A DNA stretch of 44,910 nt from an uncultured Acetatifactor sp. (GTDB taxonomy: Bacteria; Bacillota; Clostridia; Lachnospirales; Lachnospiraceae). Positions within the stretch are counted from its first letter, which is position 1. Each line of letters opens with the position of its first letter. This document shows positions 1 to 9,037 of this stretch, piece after piece. The position numbers and the translations under genes were made by a program. The stretch is taken from assembly GCA_910586515.1 (NCBI GenBank), contig CAJUGL010000025.1, forward strand, positions 1-44,910, given 5' to 3'. A model generated the notes under the pieces. The model was not told the DNA's origin and ran no database searches. It saw only the letters and a list, made by a program, of their open reading frames with translations.

Positions 1-65
1 TGTTGGTTGACAGCTCAATTATACCATATATCAGTGAGGAGTTGTTTTATTTTATGACAAAAAAT

Positions 66-85
66 ATCCCGTATTTATGCGGGAT
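66..85. repeat. short hairpin upstream of the first gene
   Basis: ATCCCG (66-71) and CGGGAT (80-85) form a perfect 6-bp inverted repeat with an 8-nt loop, in an AT-rich stretch before the first gene. No U-tract follows the stem, so it is a weak terminator candidate. It could be the end of an upstream transcript or a leader hairpin. The remaining sequence from 1 to 137 shows no gene. Confidence 0.3.
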
Positions 86-137
86 TCTGGCGTTTCGCAA
101 TCGCCTATTGTTCGACTTTGTTGAAAGGAGGATTATA

Positions 138-917
138 ATGACACTTGGAATTATTTCATGGATTAAGGAAGAGGATTTTATTAAAGCAAAAGAAAAAGGA
201 CTTTCTTTTGTGGAACTGGATGTAAATGACCGCGCGGAGGAATTTCTGTTCCATGTGGATGAGGTCAAGGGGTACAGCGAAAAGTATTGTCTGCCTGTTC
301 GCGCAATCGGCCGTTGGGGAAGTGACAGGATATGCAAAGAAGGTATTTGTGAGGAGGAGATTTTGCTGGAATACAGGCTCATTGATGCTGCGGAGAAGCT
401 GGGCTGTACCATTTATATTACGGGTTGTAATTATGTGGATGCGCTCTCCTACTATGAGAACTGCGGTTTGGCAATTGCATATTTTAAAAAGCTGATTGAC
501 TATGGGAAACAAAAAGGGGTTCGGATTGCTGTTTATAATTGCAGATGGAATAACTTTGTCTGTGATTCTATGGCGTATAAGGTAATTCATGGATATTTAA
601 AGGATTTGTACATTAAATATGATACTTCTCATTGCATTTATGCAGGGGGTGACTATCTGCAGGAGGTAAAGGACTGGGGGGATCGTTTTATTCATGTTCA
701 TATCAAAGGTGCTCTTACAATTAACGGAAAGCGTTTTGATGATCCGCCGGCAGGAATGGATATGACAAATTGGGGTGCATTTTTGTCTATTTTATATGCG
801 AAGGGCTATCAGGAAGGCTTAAGCATTGAACCGCACTCTGACAATTGGAAGGGCGAGCTGGGAGATAAAGGCGTGGATTATACCATTGATTTTATTCAAA
901 AACTCATACTGATCTAA
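138..917 (+). CDS. sugar phosphate isomerase/epimerase, xylose isomerase-like TIM barrel
   Basis: Predicted 259-residue cytosolic TIM-barrel protein of the AP-endonuclease-2/xylose isomerase-like superfamily (IolE, hydroxypyruvate isomerase and sugar epimerase relatives). The start at 138 is set by the GAAAGGAGG site a few bases upstream; the frame is open further 5' but has no better site there. Visible family features are an early metal-ligand Glu (FVELD), the segment KYDTSHCIYAGGD followed by FIHVHIKG, and a late SIEPH holding the final Glu. The central Glu usual in this family seems replaced in IAVYNCRWNN, which marks a subgroup. The substrate cannot be read from sequence. Base composition is clearly more AT-rich than the following genes. 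Next to a GH172 gene and sugar-transport remnants, a role in sugar catabolism is likely (inference). Confidence 0.8.
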   Translation: MTLGIISWIKEEDFIKAKEKGLSFVELDVNDRAEEFLFHVDEVKGYSEKYCLPVRAIGRWGSDRICKEGICEEEILLEYRLIDAAEKLGCTIYITGCNYVDALSYYENCGLAIAYFKKLIDYGKQKGVRIAVYNCRWNNFVCDSMAYKVIHGYLKDLYIKYDTSHCIYAGGDYLQEVKDWGDRFIHVHIKGALTINGKRFDDPPAGMDMTNWGAFLSILYAKGYQEGLSIEPHSDNWKGELGDKGVDYTIDFIQKLILI

Positions 918-1045
918 AATAATCTAATACACATGATTTAGGTGTAAAAGGGTAAAATAAAAGACTCCTTTTATGTCAGGAATAGAGATAGTCGGAAGCA
1001 ACCGGAACAGGCGCTATAAGAAAAAATGAGTGGAGGAGGACAGAC

Positions 1046-2074
1046 ATGGAAAGCATTCATCTAATCCAGGACATCAAAACCTTTGCATTTTCCGCCGAAA
1101 ATCCCACAGGGACAAGAGGAGGCGGCTCCCGGGGCGGGGACTGTACCAAGCTCCGCCCCTGCATCGATATCCACCCAGGCGAGACCGTCACCCTGGTGGA
1201 CACCGATGGGCCGGGAATGATTCAGAATATCTGGTTTACAGGATATGTAGGCCACAGCTTCATCCTGCGAATCTACTGGGAGGGGGATGAAACCCCGTCT
1301 GTGGAAGCGCCCATATCGGCTTTCTTTGGCTGCGCCTACGATGAGAACTTTGAAGACCGGGAGGGCAGATACCCCATCTTGAATTCCGCCAAGATTCTGG
1401 TGGCCCCCGGGAGAGGCCTGAACTGCTACTGGAAGATGCCTTTCCGAAAGCACTGCCGGATTACCATGGAAAACCGTAGCAAGGAGGACAAGACCCTCTT
1501 CTATATGATAACGGGATGCTACATGGACTTGACCGAAAATATCGGCTATTTCCACGCGTCTTACCGTCAGGAGCACCCCGTGCAAAAGGGCCGCTCCTAC
1601 GCAGTCATAGACAATATCAAAGGAAAGGGTCAGTTCATGGGCCTGACCCTGGCAGCGGGCATGAATGGCAACAATACCTGCTGGGTAGAGGGGGAGGCCC
1701 GGATGTACATCGACGGCGACAGATACCCGTCCATCCACTATACCGGCACGGAGGACTACTTTGGGGGCGCCTACGGCTTCGGCAACGACATCTATCTGAA
1801 GAGATACCACACTTACAGCGGCCTCTACGCCGGAATGTTCGCCATTCTGGGGGACAATTCTGCCTTTTACAACGGCCAGCAGCGATTCCTGCTGTACCGT
1901 TTCCATGTGCCGGATCCTATCCACTTCGAGACTGGATTCCGGATGACTTTGGACAATCTAGGCTGGACCGGCCCCAGGTATGACGACTATACATCCGTGG
2001 CGTTTTGGTATCAGACGCTGCCTCATGAACCGCTAAAGCCCTTGCCACAGGATGCGGATATGGTGATGAAGTAA
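1046..2074 (+). CDS. GH172 (DUF2961) family glycoside hydrolase
   Basis: 342-residue protein matching DUF2961, now glycoside hydrolase family 172, whose characterised members are alpha-fructofuranosidase, difructose-anhydride synthase or arabinofuranosidase-type enzymes. The N-terminal GTRGGGSRGGD segment and the strongly conserved HYTGTEDYFGGAYGF segment (about residues 232-246) are family hallmarks; the Glu in GTEDYF is probably one of the two catalytic carboxylates. There is no signal peptide, so it should act in the cytosol on imported oligosaccharides. The start is fixed by TGGAGGAGGA just upstream. The length is close to that of a single-domain member. It lies directly upstream of remnants of a carbohydrate ABC transporter, consistent with import-coupled glycan use. 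The exact substrate is not predictable. Confidence 0.85.
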   Translation: MESIHLIQDIKTFAFSAENPTGTRGGGSRGGDCTKLRPCIDIHPGETVTLVDTDGPGMIQNIWFTGYVGHSFILRIYWEGDETPSVEAPISAFFGCAYDENFEDREGRYPILNSAKILVAPGRGLNCYWKMPFRKHCRITMENRSKEDKTLFYMITGCYMDLTENIGYFHASYRQEHPVQKGRSYAVIDNIKGKGQFMGLTLAAGMNGNNTCWVEGEARMYIDGDRYPSIHYTGTEDYFGGAYGFGNDIYLKRYHTYSGLYAGMFAILGDNSAFYNGQQRFLLYRFHVPDPIHFETGFRMTLDNLGWTGPRYDDYTSVAFWYQTLPHEPLKPLPQDADMVMK

Positions 2075-2148
2075 AAACCTTCGCCCGGTAGCCAGAGACG
2101 ACGGGAAAGCACAGTGGCCAGGGACAGCAAAAGCCCCTGGCCGCCGGT

Positions 2149-3468
2149 TCAGAGGCATATGAAAACTGCGCCAGCGACAAGATTAAGGAAATCTATGATT
2201 CCTATGACGGCGTGTGCCTGAAGAGAGCCATGTTCGACGGAAAGCTGATGGCACTGCCCACCACGGAAATCTCATCCGGACCGGGAATCCTATGGCTGAG
2301 AAAGGACTGGATGGACAAATGCGGCCTGGAAGAGCCCAAGACAATGGAAGACATCCTCAATATCCTGGAGCAGTTTTTGGTACAGGATCCCGGCGGAAAC
2401 GGGGAGGGCAAGACAGTGGGCCTTGTGATCGATCCCCAAATAGCGGGCAGTTCCGGCGGAAGCTATATGCCCAACAATATCTTCACCCTGTATGGGGCAT
2501 TCCCGAAACAGTGGATTGATGACGGAAACGGCAACGCCATCTACGGCTCCGTGCAGCCTGAGATGAAGGATGCCCTCGAACAGCTGGCCAACATGTATCA
2601 GAAGGGATTGATTGACAAACAATTCGTCACCAGGACCGGCGACGACAGAAAGGGCCTCCTCAACAGCGGCAAGAGCGGCGCCTTTTTCGGTAACTGGTGG
2701 GGCGCATGGGAAGTGGCTGACAGCATGTCGTTAGATAAAGAGGCAAGATGGGAGCCCTACATCTGCCCGGTGGGCTCTGACGGGAAGGTCACGTTGTTCG
2801 CAGGCAATCCCAACAGCAGCTATGTGGTGGTGAGAAAGGGCTTCGAGCATCCGGAGCTGATTGTGAAGCTGGCAAACATGCAGTTCGATTATTCCCGTTA
2901 TGAGGAAAAGGATGACGAGGCCTATAAGGAGCTGGCAGATTACAGCGAGCTGAACGCGGGCGGAACCATACTTGCCATGAACATTGACTATTATGACGCA
3001 TTCCCCAGGAGCAGCAAGAAGGTGGTGGATGCGCTGGAGAGCGGAGATACCAGCCCGTTGAACCGTCATGATATGGGTACATACGTGAACAGCAAAAAAT
3101 ACCTGGACAGCCTTGCCAATGGCGAAGAGTCTACATCACCTGAATGGGCTTCCTACAATTCCATGACAGCTGCGAGCCTGGCAGCAGTCACGCTGTTTAC
3201 CATAGTGGGGCACTGGAACGACTATTTCTCAGCTTTGGTCTACATTACCGATACGGCGAACTATCCCTTGCAGACATATATTCAGCAGCTGAACGTGGAT
3301 ATTACGGAGGTGACCGATCCTGACAAACTGGAGCAGCTTGCGCGGATTTCCAGTAGGACGCTGAACTCGGCAAAGATTGTGGTATCTACCATTCCGCTTC
3401 TGATGATTTATCCCTTTATGCAGAAATATTTCGTGTCAGGCATTGTGGTGGGATCTGTCAAAGAGTAG
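2149..3468 (+). pseudogene. chimera: solute-binding protein fragment fused in frame to ABC sugar permease C-terminus
   Basis: The open frame runs from a stop at 2089-2091 to 3468. From about 2149 to 3170 it encodes the interior of an LplA-like extracellular solute-binding protein (AYENCASDKIKEIYDSY, then ILWLRKDWMDKCGLE), without signal peptide, lipobox or first lobe. Near 3170-3180 (after WASYNSMTA) the sequence changes to the last ~95 residues of an LplC-type permease: the EAA-loop-downstream GHWNDYFSAL, YPLQTYIQQ, and the terminal IYPFMQKYFVSGIVVGSVK. Two deletions explain this: one joined the GH172 3' flank to the middle of the binding protein, and the other removed its C-lobe, any intervening permease, and the permease N-terminus. 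No convincing ribosome site precedes the frame, and the product would be non-functional for transport. The GTG at 2212 is the first usual start codon. Confidence 0.8.
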
Positions 3469-3497
3469 AGAAAAACAGGAGGTGTTTTAATAAAAGA

Positions 3498-5261
3498 ATG
3501 GATTTTACAGGCGTATATCATAAAGCATCGGAACAGATGTGTTATCCCTTAAATGAGGATGAACTGATTGTGAATCTAAAAACAGGATATGATGTGAAAC
3601 GTGTCTTTATCTATTATGGCGATCCCTTTGAAGCGGGAATCCTGGGCGGAAAAGAGCAGTGGGCAGGAAAAAAAGAAGAGATTTGTTTCAAGAAGCATCT
3701 GAGGCATCATCTGTGGTGGACTACCACATTGACACCCAGGTTCAAGCGGTGCAAGTATTATTTTGAGCTTCATACGGAGGAGGAGACATGGTATTATTTC
3801 GAGAACGGATTCCTTAGCGAAGAGCAGATTGGAATGGAGGGCAGGATGCTGCAATGCTTCGTCATGCCCTGGATGAACCCTGCTGATGTGAACAGTACGC
3901 CTGACTGGGTAAACGATACGGTATGGTACCAGATCTTCCCGGACCGGTTCTGCAACGGGACACCTGAGAAAAACGGCGCGGATATCGAAAAATGGCGCAC
4001 GGGGCCTGTCTCCAACGCAGAGAGGTTCGGCGGAAACCTGGAAGGGATCCGAAAGAAACTTCCCTATTTACATGACCTGGGGATATCGGGTATTTACCTG
4101 AACCCTATTATGGAAGCGGAGTCCACCCACAAATACGATACAAGGGATTACACGAAGATCGACCCGCAGTTTGGCACCAATGAGGAGTTCGCCCGGCTGG
4201 TAAAGGAAGCCCATGCCCATGGAATCCGCATCATGGTGGATGCCGTCTTCAACCACTGCGGCAGGAGCTTTGGCCCATGGGCGGACGTGGTGGAGAAAAA
4301 GAGCGGATCCCCCTATGCCGACTGGTTCATGATACAGGACTGGGATGCCTTTGAGAGGCATGGGGATACCAGGGACGGGAGATTCTATTCCTTTGCCTTT
4401 ACGGACAGGATGCCGAAGCTGAATACCAACAATCCGGAAGTAATCCGATATTTCTGCCAGGTCTGTAAGAGATGGATCAGGGAATTCGACATCGACGGCA
4501 TCCGGTTCGACGTGGGAAATGAGGTGTCCCACCGTTTCCTGAAGGAGCTCAGGAGACAATTGAAGAGCGTGAAGCCGGATCTCTATCTGCTGGGCGAAAT
4601 CTGGCATGATGCCAGTCAGTGGCTGGGGGGAGATGAATACGATTCGGTGATGAACTATCCGCTGACCAGCGGGATCCAGGATTTCTTCCTGGATCAGGCA
4701 GCAGAGAAGGATGAATTTGAGTATATGGTGAACCGCTGCTATACCATGTACATGCAGCAGAATAATAATGTGATTTTCAACTTGTTGGATTCCCACGATA
4801 CGGAAAGGCTTATGAACCGATGCCAGGATTTGGATATCTTTTACCAACAACTTGCAATTTTGTTCACCATGCCGGGCAGTCCTTGTATTTATTATGGGAC
4901 GGAAATTGCCTTAGAGGGCGCCCATGATCCGGACTGCCGCAGATGCATGCCCTGGGACGAGATTGATTCTGCCGAAAATCAGAAAAAAATCGAATTAATG
5001 AAATCGCTAATCCGTATGCGTATACAGGAAGATGCCTGCAGAAGCCTGTACTTTGACTTTCCGCATAAGTATTCCCAGAAGCGATGTGTGGAATACAGAA
5101 AGCTGAATCTGGATGGAAAATGGATAGAAGTGTTGCTGAACTGTGGCAGCGAGCCGATTGAGATACAGGGCCAGGGGGAAATCCTTTTTGCCAGAAGATG
5201 CGAAGGGAACAGTCTGGATGTGCGGGGGACGTTGATCCGGCGGCTGCCATCTACGGTGTGA
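3498..5261 (+). CDS. GH13 alpha-glycosidase, neopullulanase/cyclomaltodextrinase type
   Basis: 587-residue cytosolic GH13 enzyme likely to cleave alpha-1,4 (and perhaps 1,6) bonds in maltodextrins or cyclodextrins. An N-terminal beta-sandwich (about residues 1-120, CBM34-like) precedes the (beta/alpha)8 barrel. The four GH13 regions are present: I DAVFNH (D~248), II GIRFDVGNE (nucleophile D~338), III LLGEIWHD (acid/base E~367) and IV LLDSHDTER (D~434). The start at 3498 follows an AGGAGGTG site. No signal peptide is seen, so substrates must be imported. Another GH13 gene and a malQ remnant lie downstream, which makes this a maltodextrin-use cluster. Neopullulanase, maltogenic amylase and cyclomaltodextrinase cannot be separated by sequence inspection. 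Confidence 0.88.
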   Translation: MDFTGVYHKASEQMCYPLNEDELIVNLKTGYDVKRVFIYYGDPFEAGILGGKEQWAGKKEEICFKKHLRHHLWWTTTLTPRFKRCKYYFELHTEEETWYYFENGFLSEEQIGMEGRMLQCFVMPWMNPADVNSTPDWVNDTVWYQIFPDRFCNGTPEKNGADIEKWRTGPVSNAERFGGNLEGIRKKLPYLHDLGISGIYLNPIMEAESTHKYDTRDYTKIDPQFGTNEEFARLVKEAHAHGIRIMVDAVFNHCGRSFGPWADVVEKKSGSPYADWFMIQDWDAFERHGDTRDGRFYSFAFTDRMPKLNTNNPEVIRYFCQVCKRWIREFDIDGIRFDVGNEVSHRFLKELRRQLKSVKPDLYLLGEIWHDASQWLGGDEYDSVMNYPLTSGIQDFFLDQAAEKDEFEYMVNRCYTMYMQQNNNVIFNLLDSHDTERLMNRCQDLDIFYQQLAILFTMPGSPCIYYGTEIALEGAHDPDCRRCMPWDEIDSAENQKKIELMKSLIRMRIQEDACRSLYFDFPHKYSQKRCVEYRKLNLDGKWIEVLLNCGSEPIEIQGQGEILFARRCEGNSLDVRGTLIRRLPSTV

Positions 5262-5875
5262 TGAAGACAGTGCTTTTCATCCCCATCATCATCGGCTTGC
5301 CGGTGGCGATGGGGATGTTGTGTTCCAGCCCTCTCCAGACCGGGGCGACGTAGGACTGTCGTTTGGTGGATGTTGCCACGTTGGCTGGGATGGTGTTGAG
5401 CCGGACACTAGTGCGCTCTGTCCCCCATCAGATACCGCAGATAGCAGATGGCCGCGTTCGTCCAGAGCATATTGGCTACAATGCAGCCATAACCGTCTTG
5501 CTCACTATTGACTGGAAAGAGCCGTCGCAGGTCTCAGAGACGGACTACAGGCAGGAGATATTTGACTTCCTGAAAGAGGTGCAGATTTCCTTTACACAGA
5601 AGGAACAGATTTACAGGCTGGTAGAAAAGTATGGGAAAAATCCATTAATCATACAGGAACTGTCAGCGCTGGATTTAGGCCGGGAAGTTTATGAAGTTGT
5701 CAGCGTATTACTTTGGGCGTATGGAGCAAATGGGATGTAAGTATGGCAGATTAAGAAAGTCTGGCCAAGAAATGTCAAGAGCTAAATGAAAACAGCGTCT
5801 GTCCCGCACGGCCCATGCCCATGTCCGGGTGTTGGGCGGGGTAGATGCGGAACTATAATAAGGGAGGGAAATACT
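5262..5875. other. gene-poor stretch with degenerate reading frames
   Basis: Between two GH13 genes I recognise no intact gene. A forward frame 5363-5740 (125 codons) reads like two unrelated halves. Its C-terminal ~75 residues (EPSQVSETDYRQEIFDFLKE through LLWAYGANGM) look like a plausible acidic helical protein tail but match no family I know. On the reverse strand, 5260-5420 contains an open stretch of about 50 codons without a recognisable domain. The nearest plus-strand downstream start (GTG 5876) has its own ribosome site. This is probably the scar of a lost gene or small mobile element (inference). Confidence 0.4.
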
Positions 5876-7174
5876 GTGGCGTATTGTACGAAAACAGACT
5901 TAAGGAATCAGGTTATTTATTCCATATATGTGAGAAATTACAGTGAGGAAGGTACTTTCCTGGAAGTAGAAAAGGATTTGGACAGGATAAAGGGATTGGG
6001 GGTAGATATCATCTGGTTTCTGCCAATCTACCCCATAGGTCAGGAAAAGCGGAAAGGCATCCTTGGCTCACCCTATGCCATTGCCGATTACAGGAAAGTG
6101 AATCCGGAACTGGGTACAATGGATGACTTTAAGCATCTGGTGGAGGAAATCCATACAAGGGGAATGAGGGTGATGCTGGATATTGTGTACAATCACACAT
6201 CACCGGATTCGTGGCTTGTCAAAAACCATCCCGAATACTTTTACAAGACACCGGGAGGAGAGATGGGAAACCGGGTGGGAGACTGGGGAGATATTGTTGA
6301 CCTGGATTATGGAAATAAGGAATTATGGGACTACCAGATTGAAACGCTGAAAATGTGGGCCGGAATCGTAGACGGCTTCCGCTGTGATGTGGCACCGCTT
6401 GTTCCCCTTGCGTTCTGGCTGAAGGCCCGGGAAGAAGTGGCAAGGGTCAATCCGGAATGTATCTGGCTCAGCGAATCTGTAGAACCGGAATTTATTGTGG
6501 ACCTGCGGGCAAAGGGAATGACGAACCTGTCCGATTCTGAAATTTTTCAGGCTTTCGATATGTGTTATGATTACGATATTTTTAAATATTTCAGGCAGTA
6601 CCTGAATGGGGAAGGTACCCTTGGCAGATATGTGGAAGCAGTCAATATGCAGGAATACATTTACCCTGCCAATTATGTAAAGATGAGATACCTGGAAAAT
6701 CATGATCAGGACAGGGCCAAAGAAATCATCCCGAAGGAATCGGCGCTCCGTAACTGGACGGCGTTTCTTTATTTTCAGAAAGGGGCTACGCTTCTTTACG
6801 CCGGGCAGGAGAACCAAAATGAAACCAGGCCGGATCTGTTCAACAAGGATGTTATAAATTTGGATGGAAGCCGTGACATTTCAGATATGTTGAGGCAGCT
6901 CTATCAGATAAAAAAGCTTCCGGTTGTTGCGAAGAGCAGTTACCGTTTATCGGCTGATGAAGGTTTGGGCGCAGCCATCGGCGAGCATAAGGAGATACAG
7001 GGAAAGGGCAGGCTTTTGGGAATATTCAGCTTTGAAGGGAAATGCGGACAGATAGAGGCAGGGATACAGGACGGAACTTACACAAATATGGTGAATGGAA
7101 AGGAGATTCGGATAGAAGACGGAAAAATTGATTTGAAAATGTGCCCGGTCATCATAAAAGAAAACGGAGAATGA
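5876..7174 (+). CDS. GH13 alpha-amylase family protein
   Basis: 432-residue single-barrel GH13 enzyme without signal peptide. The start is the GTG at 5876, preceded by AAGGGAGGG; the frame extends upstream, but the residues there are not family-like. Conserved regions: I MLDIVYNHTS (D~101), II GFRCDVAPL (D~171), III WLSESVEP (E~200) and IV YLENHDQDR (D~277). The short length and the missing N-terminal carbohydrate-binding domain resemble the intracellular amylase-like proteins of Firmicutes. The C-terminal beta domain (last ~80 residues) is present. It is followed four bases later by the malQ remnant, so the two were one operon. The exact specificity (alpha-amylase, glucosidase or transferase) is uncertain. 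Confidence 0.85.
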   Translation: MAYCTKTDLRNQVIYSIYVRNYSEEGTFLEVEKDLDRIKGLGVDIIWFLPIYPIGQEKRKGILGSPYAIADYRKVNPELGTMDDFKHLVEEIHTRGMRVMLDIVYNHTSPDSWLVKNHPEYFYKTPGGEMGNRVGDWGDIVDLDYGNKELWDYQIETLKMWAGIVDGFRCDVAPLVPLAFWLKAREEVARVNPECIWLSESVEPEFIVDLRAKGMTNLSDSEIFQAFDMCYDYDIFKYFRQYLNGEGTLGRYVEAVNMQEYIYPANYVKMRYLENHDQDRAKEIIPKESALRNWTAFLYFQKGATLLYAGQENQNETRPDLFNKDVINLDGSRDISDMLRQLYQIKKLPVVAKSSYRLSADEGLGAAIGEHKEIQGKGRLLGIFSFEGKCGQIEAGIQDGTYTNMVNGKEIRIEDGKIDLKMCPVIIKENGE

Positions 7175-7178
7175 GCCT

Positions 7179-8105
7179 ATGAAAAGAGCATGTGGAATTT
7201 TATTGCCGGTTTTCAGCCTTCCTTCGGAATATGGGATTGGGACATTTTCCAGAGAGGCGTACAAGTTTGTGGATTTCCTGAAAGCGGCAGGGCAGAGTTA
7301 CTGGCAGGTGCTGCCTCTGGGCGCCACAGGCTATGGGAATTCCCCATACCAGTCTTTCTCAGCATTCGCCGGGAATCCGTATTTTATTGATCTGGAACAG
7401 TTGGTCTTAGAGGGATATCTTACAAGGGAAGAATGCTACCGGTATGATTTCGGCAGGGATAGAACCGCTGTAGATTATGAAAAGATATATTCGTCCAGAT
7501 TTAAAGTGCTTAGGGCGGCTTTTGAAAAAAGCCAGATAGAGGAACAGGATGCATTTCGGAAGTTTGTCCGGAAAAACAGGGACTGGCTGGAAGATTATGC
7601 CCTTTATATGGCGGTAAAGGATTCGAGGGGCGGAGAAAAATGGTCTGACTGGCCGAAAAGCTTAAAGTGCAGAAAATGTGAGACATTGGAAGAGTATAGA
7701 GAAAAGCTGAAAGAAGATATACTTTTCCACAAATTCCAGCAATATTTATTTCATGTCCAGTGGAAGAAATTAAAGAAATATGCCAATGACAAAGGAGTCT
7801 GTATTATAGGGGATATTCCCATTTATGTGGCATACGACAGTGCGGATACATGGGCGAACCAGGAACTGTTTCAACTGGATGGGAATGGACAGCCGATAAA
7901 TGTGGCGGGATGTCCGCCGGATGCGTTCTGTGAAACGGGACAGCTTTGGGGAAATCCGCTTTATCGTTGGGAATATCATAAAGAAACTGGATATGAGTGG
8001 TGGATAAAAAGACTTGCATATTGCTATGAATTGTATGACATAGTGAGGATCGACCATTTCAGAGGTTTTGATGAATATTACAGCATTCCATATAAATTTT
8101 CATAA
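7179..8105 (+). pseudogene. malQ: 4-alpha-glucanotransferase (amylomaltase), C-terminally truncated
   Basis: GH77 amylomaltase fragment of 308 residues; family members are about 490-520. The N-terminal signatures GILLPVFSLPSEYGIGTF, SYWQVLPLG and GNSPYQSFSAFAGNP are intact, as are IIGDIPIYVAYDSAD and the nucleophile motif VRIDHFRGF (D~291). The frame stops 15 residues later (YYSIPYKFS), so the acid/base Glu and the transition-state Asp of GH77 are missing. The DNA after 8105 is not malQ-like, so this is a breakpoint and not a point frameshift. The protein should be inactive. It was the last gene of the GH13 operon, where it would have disproportionated maltodextrins. Confidence 0.85.
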
Positions 8106-8168
8106 ACCTGACCTCTTCTAAAGATGAAGTATAAGATTGATTTTACCGAAACAGAGTGATAATACATG

Positions 8169-8199
8169 ATTACAGGGTTCGCGAAGCGGTTCCTGTAAT
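8169..8199. repeat. 8-bp inverted repeat
   Basis: ATTACAGG (8169-8176) and CCTGTAAT (8192-8199) form a perfect stem around a 15-nt GC-rich loop that itself contains TTCGCGAA. It lies between the truncated malQ and the next gene. No U-run follows, so it may be an operator or a processed leader hairpin and not a terminator. Confidence 0.35.
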
Positions 8200-8295
8200 A
8201 TATCTAAAGATGTAGCATAAAAAGAATAGGGAAAGATATTGTTAGAAATGGGAAACATTAGGATAGGAGAATGATGTATCAGAGGAGGTTTTGCA

Positions 8296-8631
8296 ATGAA
8301 TGATGTATGGATAAAAATTGCCCAGTTTCTGGGAACTTTAAATGGGGAGGATGTGAAACGAAAAAGCTATGTGCATACCCCGGAGTATGAAGCGGCTTTG
8401 GAGGCATGGAAAGAAACGGAAAAAGAATGGGGGACATTTCTGGAAACCCTGCCTGCAGAAGGACAGGAAAAGGCGGAGGAGATGAAAGAGCGTTTGGAGG
8501 ATTTTGCGTCTGCCCAGGAGAAACGTGCCTACATCCAGGGCTATGTGGACTGTGTGCAGGCGCTGTACCACATGGGGCTTCTGAAGGAGAACGAGGGACT
8601 GAAGTGGGCAGAAAAGCCGGATGTGCTTTGA
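8296..8631 (+). CDS. small hypothetical protein, helical
   Basis: 111 codons after a strong AGAGGAGG site. The product is rich in Glu, Lys and Ala and probably all-helical, with a central coiled-coil-like segment (about residues 36-75). No signal peptide, membrane segment, Cys pair or known motif is visible. Similar ~100-residue proteins of unknown role occur in Lachnospiraceae chromosomes and integrative elements. It is a solitary gene, followed by two hairpins. I cannot assign a function. Confidence 0.7.
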   Translation: MNDVWIKIAQFLGTLNGEDVKRKSYVHTPEYEAALEAWKETEKEWGTFLETLPAEGQEKAEEMKERLEDFASAQEKRAYIQGYVDCVQALYHMGLLKENEGLKWAEKPDVL

Positions 8632-8673
8632 AATATCTGTAGGGAATCGAAAACTGAATTGAAAAATGTGGGA

Positions 8674-8745
8674 AATAGGATGCCAGCTTGCGTATAGGCG
8701 GGGCATCCTATTCTATGTTGCTTTCTCAGCTAATACAACATAGAA
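8674..8745. repeat. two consecutive perfect hairpins after the small hypothetical gene
   Basis: Arms AATAGGATGCC (8674-8684) and GGCATCCTATT (8702-8712) give an 11-bp stem. TTCTATGTTG (8711-8720) and CAACATAGAA (8736-8745) give a second 10-bp stem, sharing two bases with the first. They sit between the 8296 gene and the promoter at 8786. The first probably ends the upstream transcript, although no long U-tract follows. The overlap means the two stems compete by two base pairs. Confidence 0.45.
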
Positions 8746-8785
8746 TGCTTTCGGACTGTTCATTCAATAGCTGGGTTAAATTTAC

Positions 8786-8814
8786 TTGCATTGATTCGTT
8801 TCTCCGTATATAAT
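8786..8814 (+). promoter_or_regulatory. sigma-A type promoter for the HTH-lysR pair
   Basis: TTGCAT (8786-8791), a 17-nt spacer and a perfect TATAAT (8809-8814) precede the start of the HTH gene by about 30 nt. It is one of the best -35/-10 matches in the window. It should drive the HTH gene and the overlapping LysR gene. Confidence 0.65.
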
Positions 8815-8842
8815 AACAATACATCAATGGGAGGTGGCAAAA

Positions 8843-9037
8843 TTGCCTGGCTATATTTCCGTAAAGGAAGCGGCGGAAAAATGGGGAATATCTGAAAGGC
8901 GCATACAGAAACTGTGCGGGGGAAGCCGGATTGAAGGTGTTGCACGTTTTGGCCACGCATGGATGATACCGCGGGATGCAGGGAAGCCTGCAGATCAGAG
9001 GCGAAGAGAAAAAAGGGAGGAAATGCTTCGTGTATAA
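8843..9037 (+). CDS. small helix-turn-helix (excisionase/MerR-like) protein
   Basis: About 64 residues. I prefer the TTG at 8843, with GGGAGG ending 8 nt upstream; the GTG at 8834 lies inside that site. The sequence YISVKEAAEKWGISERRIQK is a classic winged/excisionase-type HTH, followed by a short basic tail. Proteins of this form (VKEAAEKWG..RRVQ.L...GRI.GA.RFG..W.IP) are common in Clostridia as small DNA-binding partners. Its stop codon overlaps the start of the LysR gene by 8 nt, so the two are translationally coupled and likely act together. Role by inference: accessory transcription factor. Confidence 0.75.
   Translation: MPGYISVKEAAEKWGISERRIQKLCGGSRIEGVARFGHAWMIPRDAGKPADQRRREKREEMLRV

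Noticed and set aside
1061..1924. Long reverse-strand open frame opposite the GH172 gene
   Set aside because: It mirrors a GC-rich forward gene with clear homology, has no ribosome site and no recognisable domain.
5832..5859. Possible promoter TTGGGC-16-TATAAT before the second GH13 gene
   Set aside because: Transcription would start inside or next to the ribosome site, leaving almost no leader, so I do not trust it.
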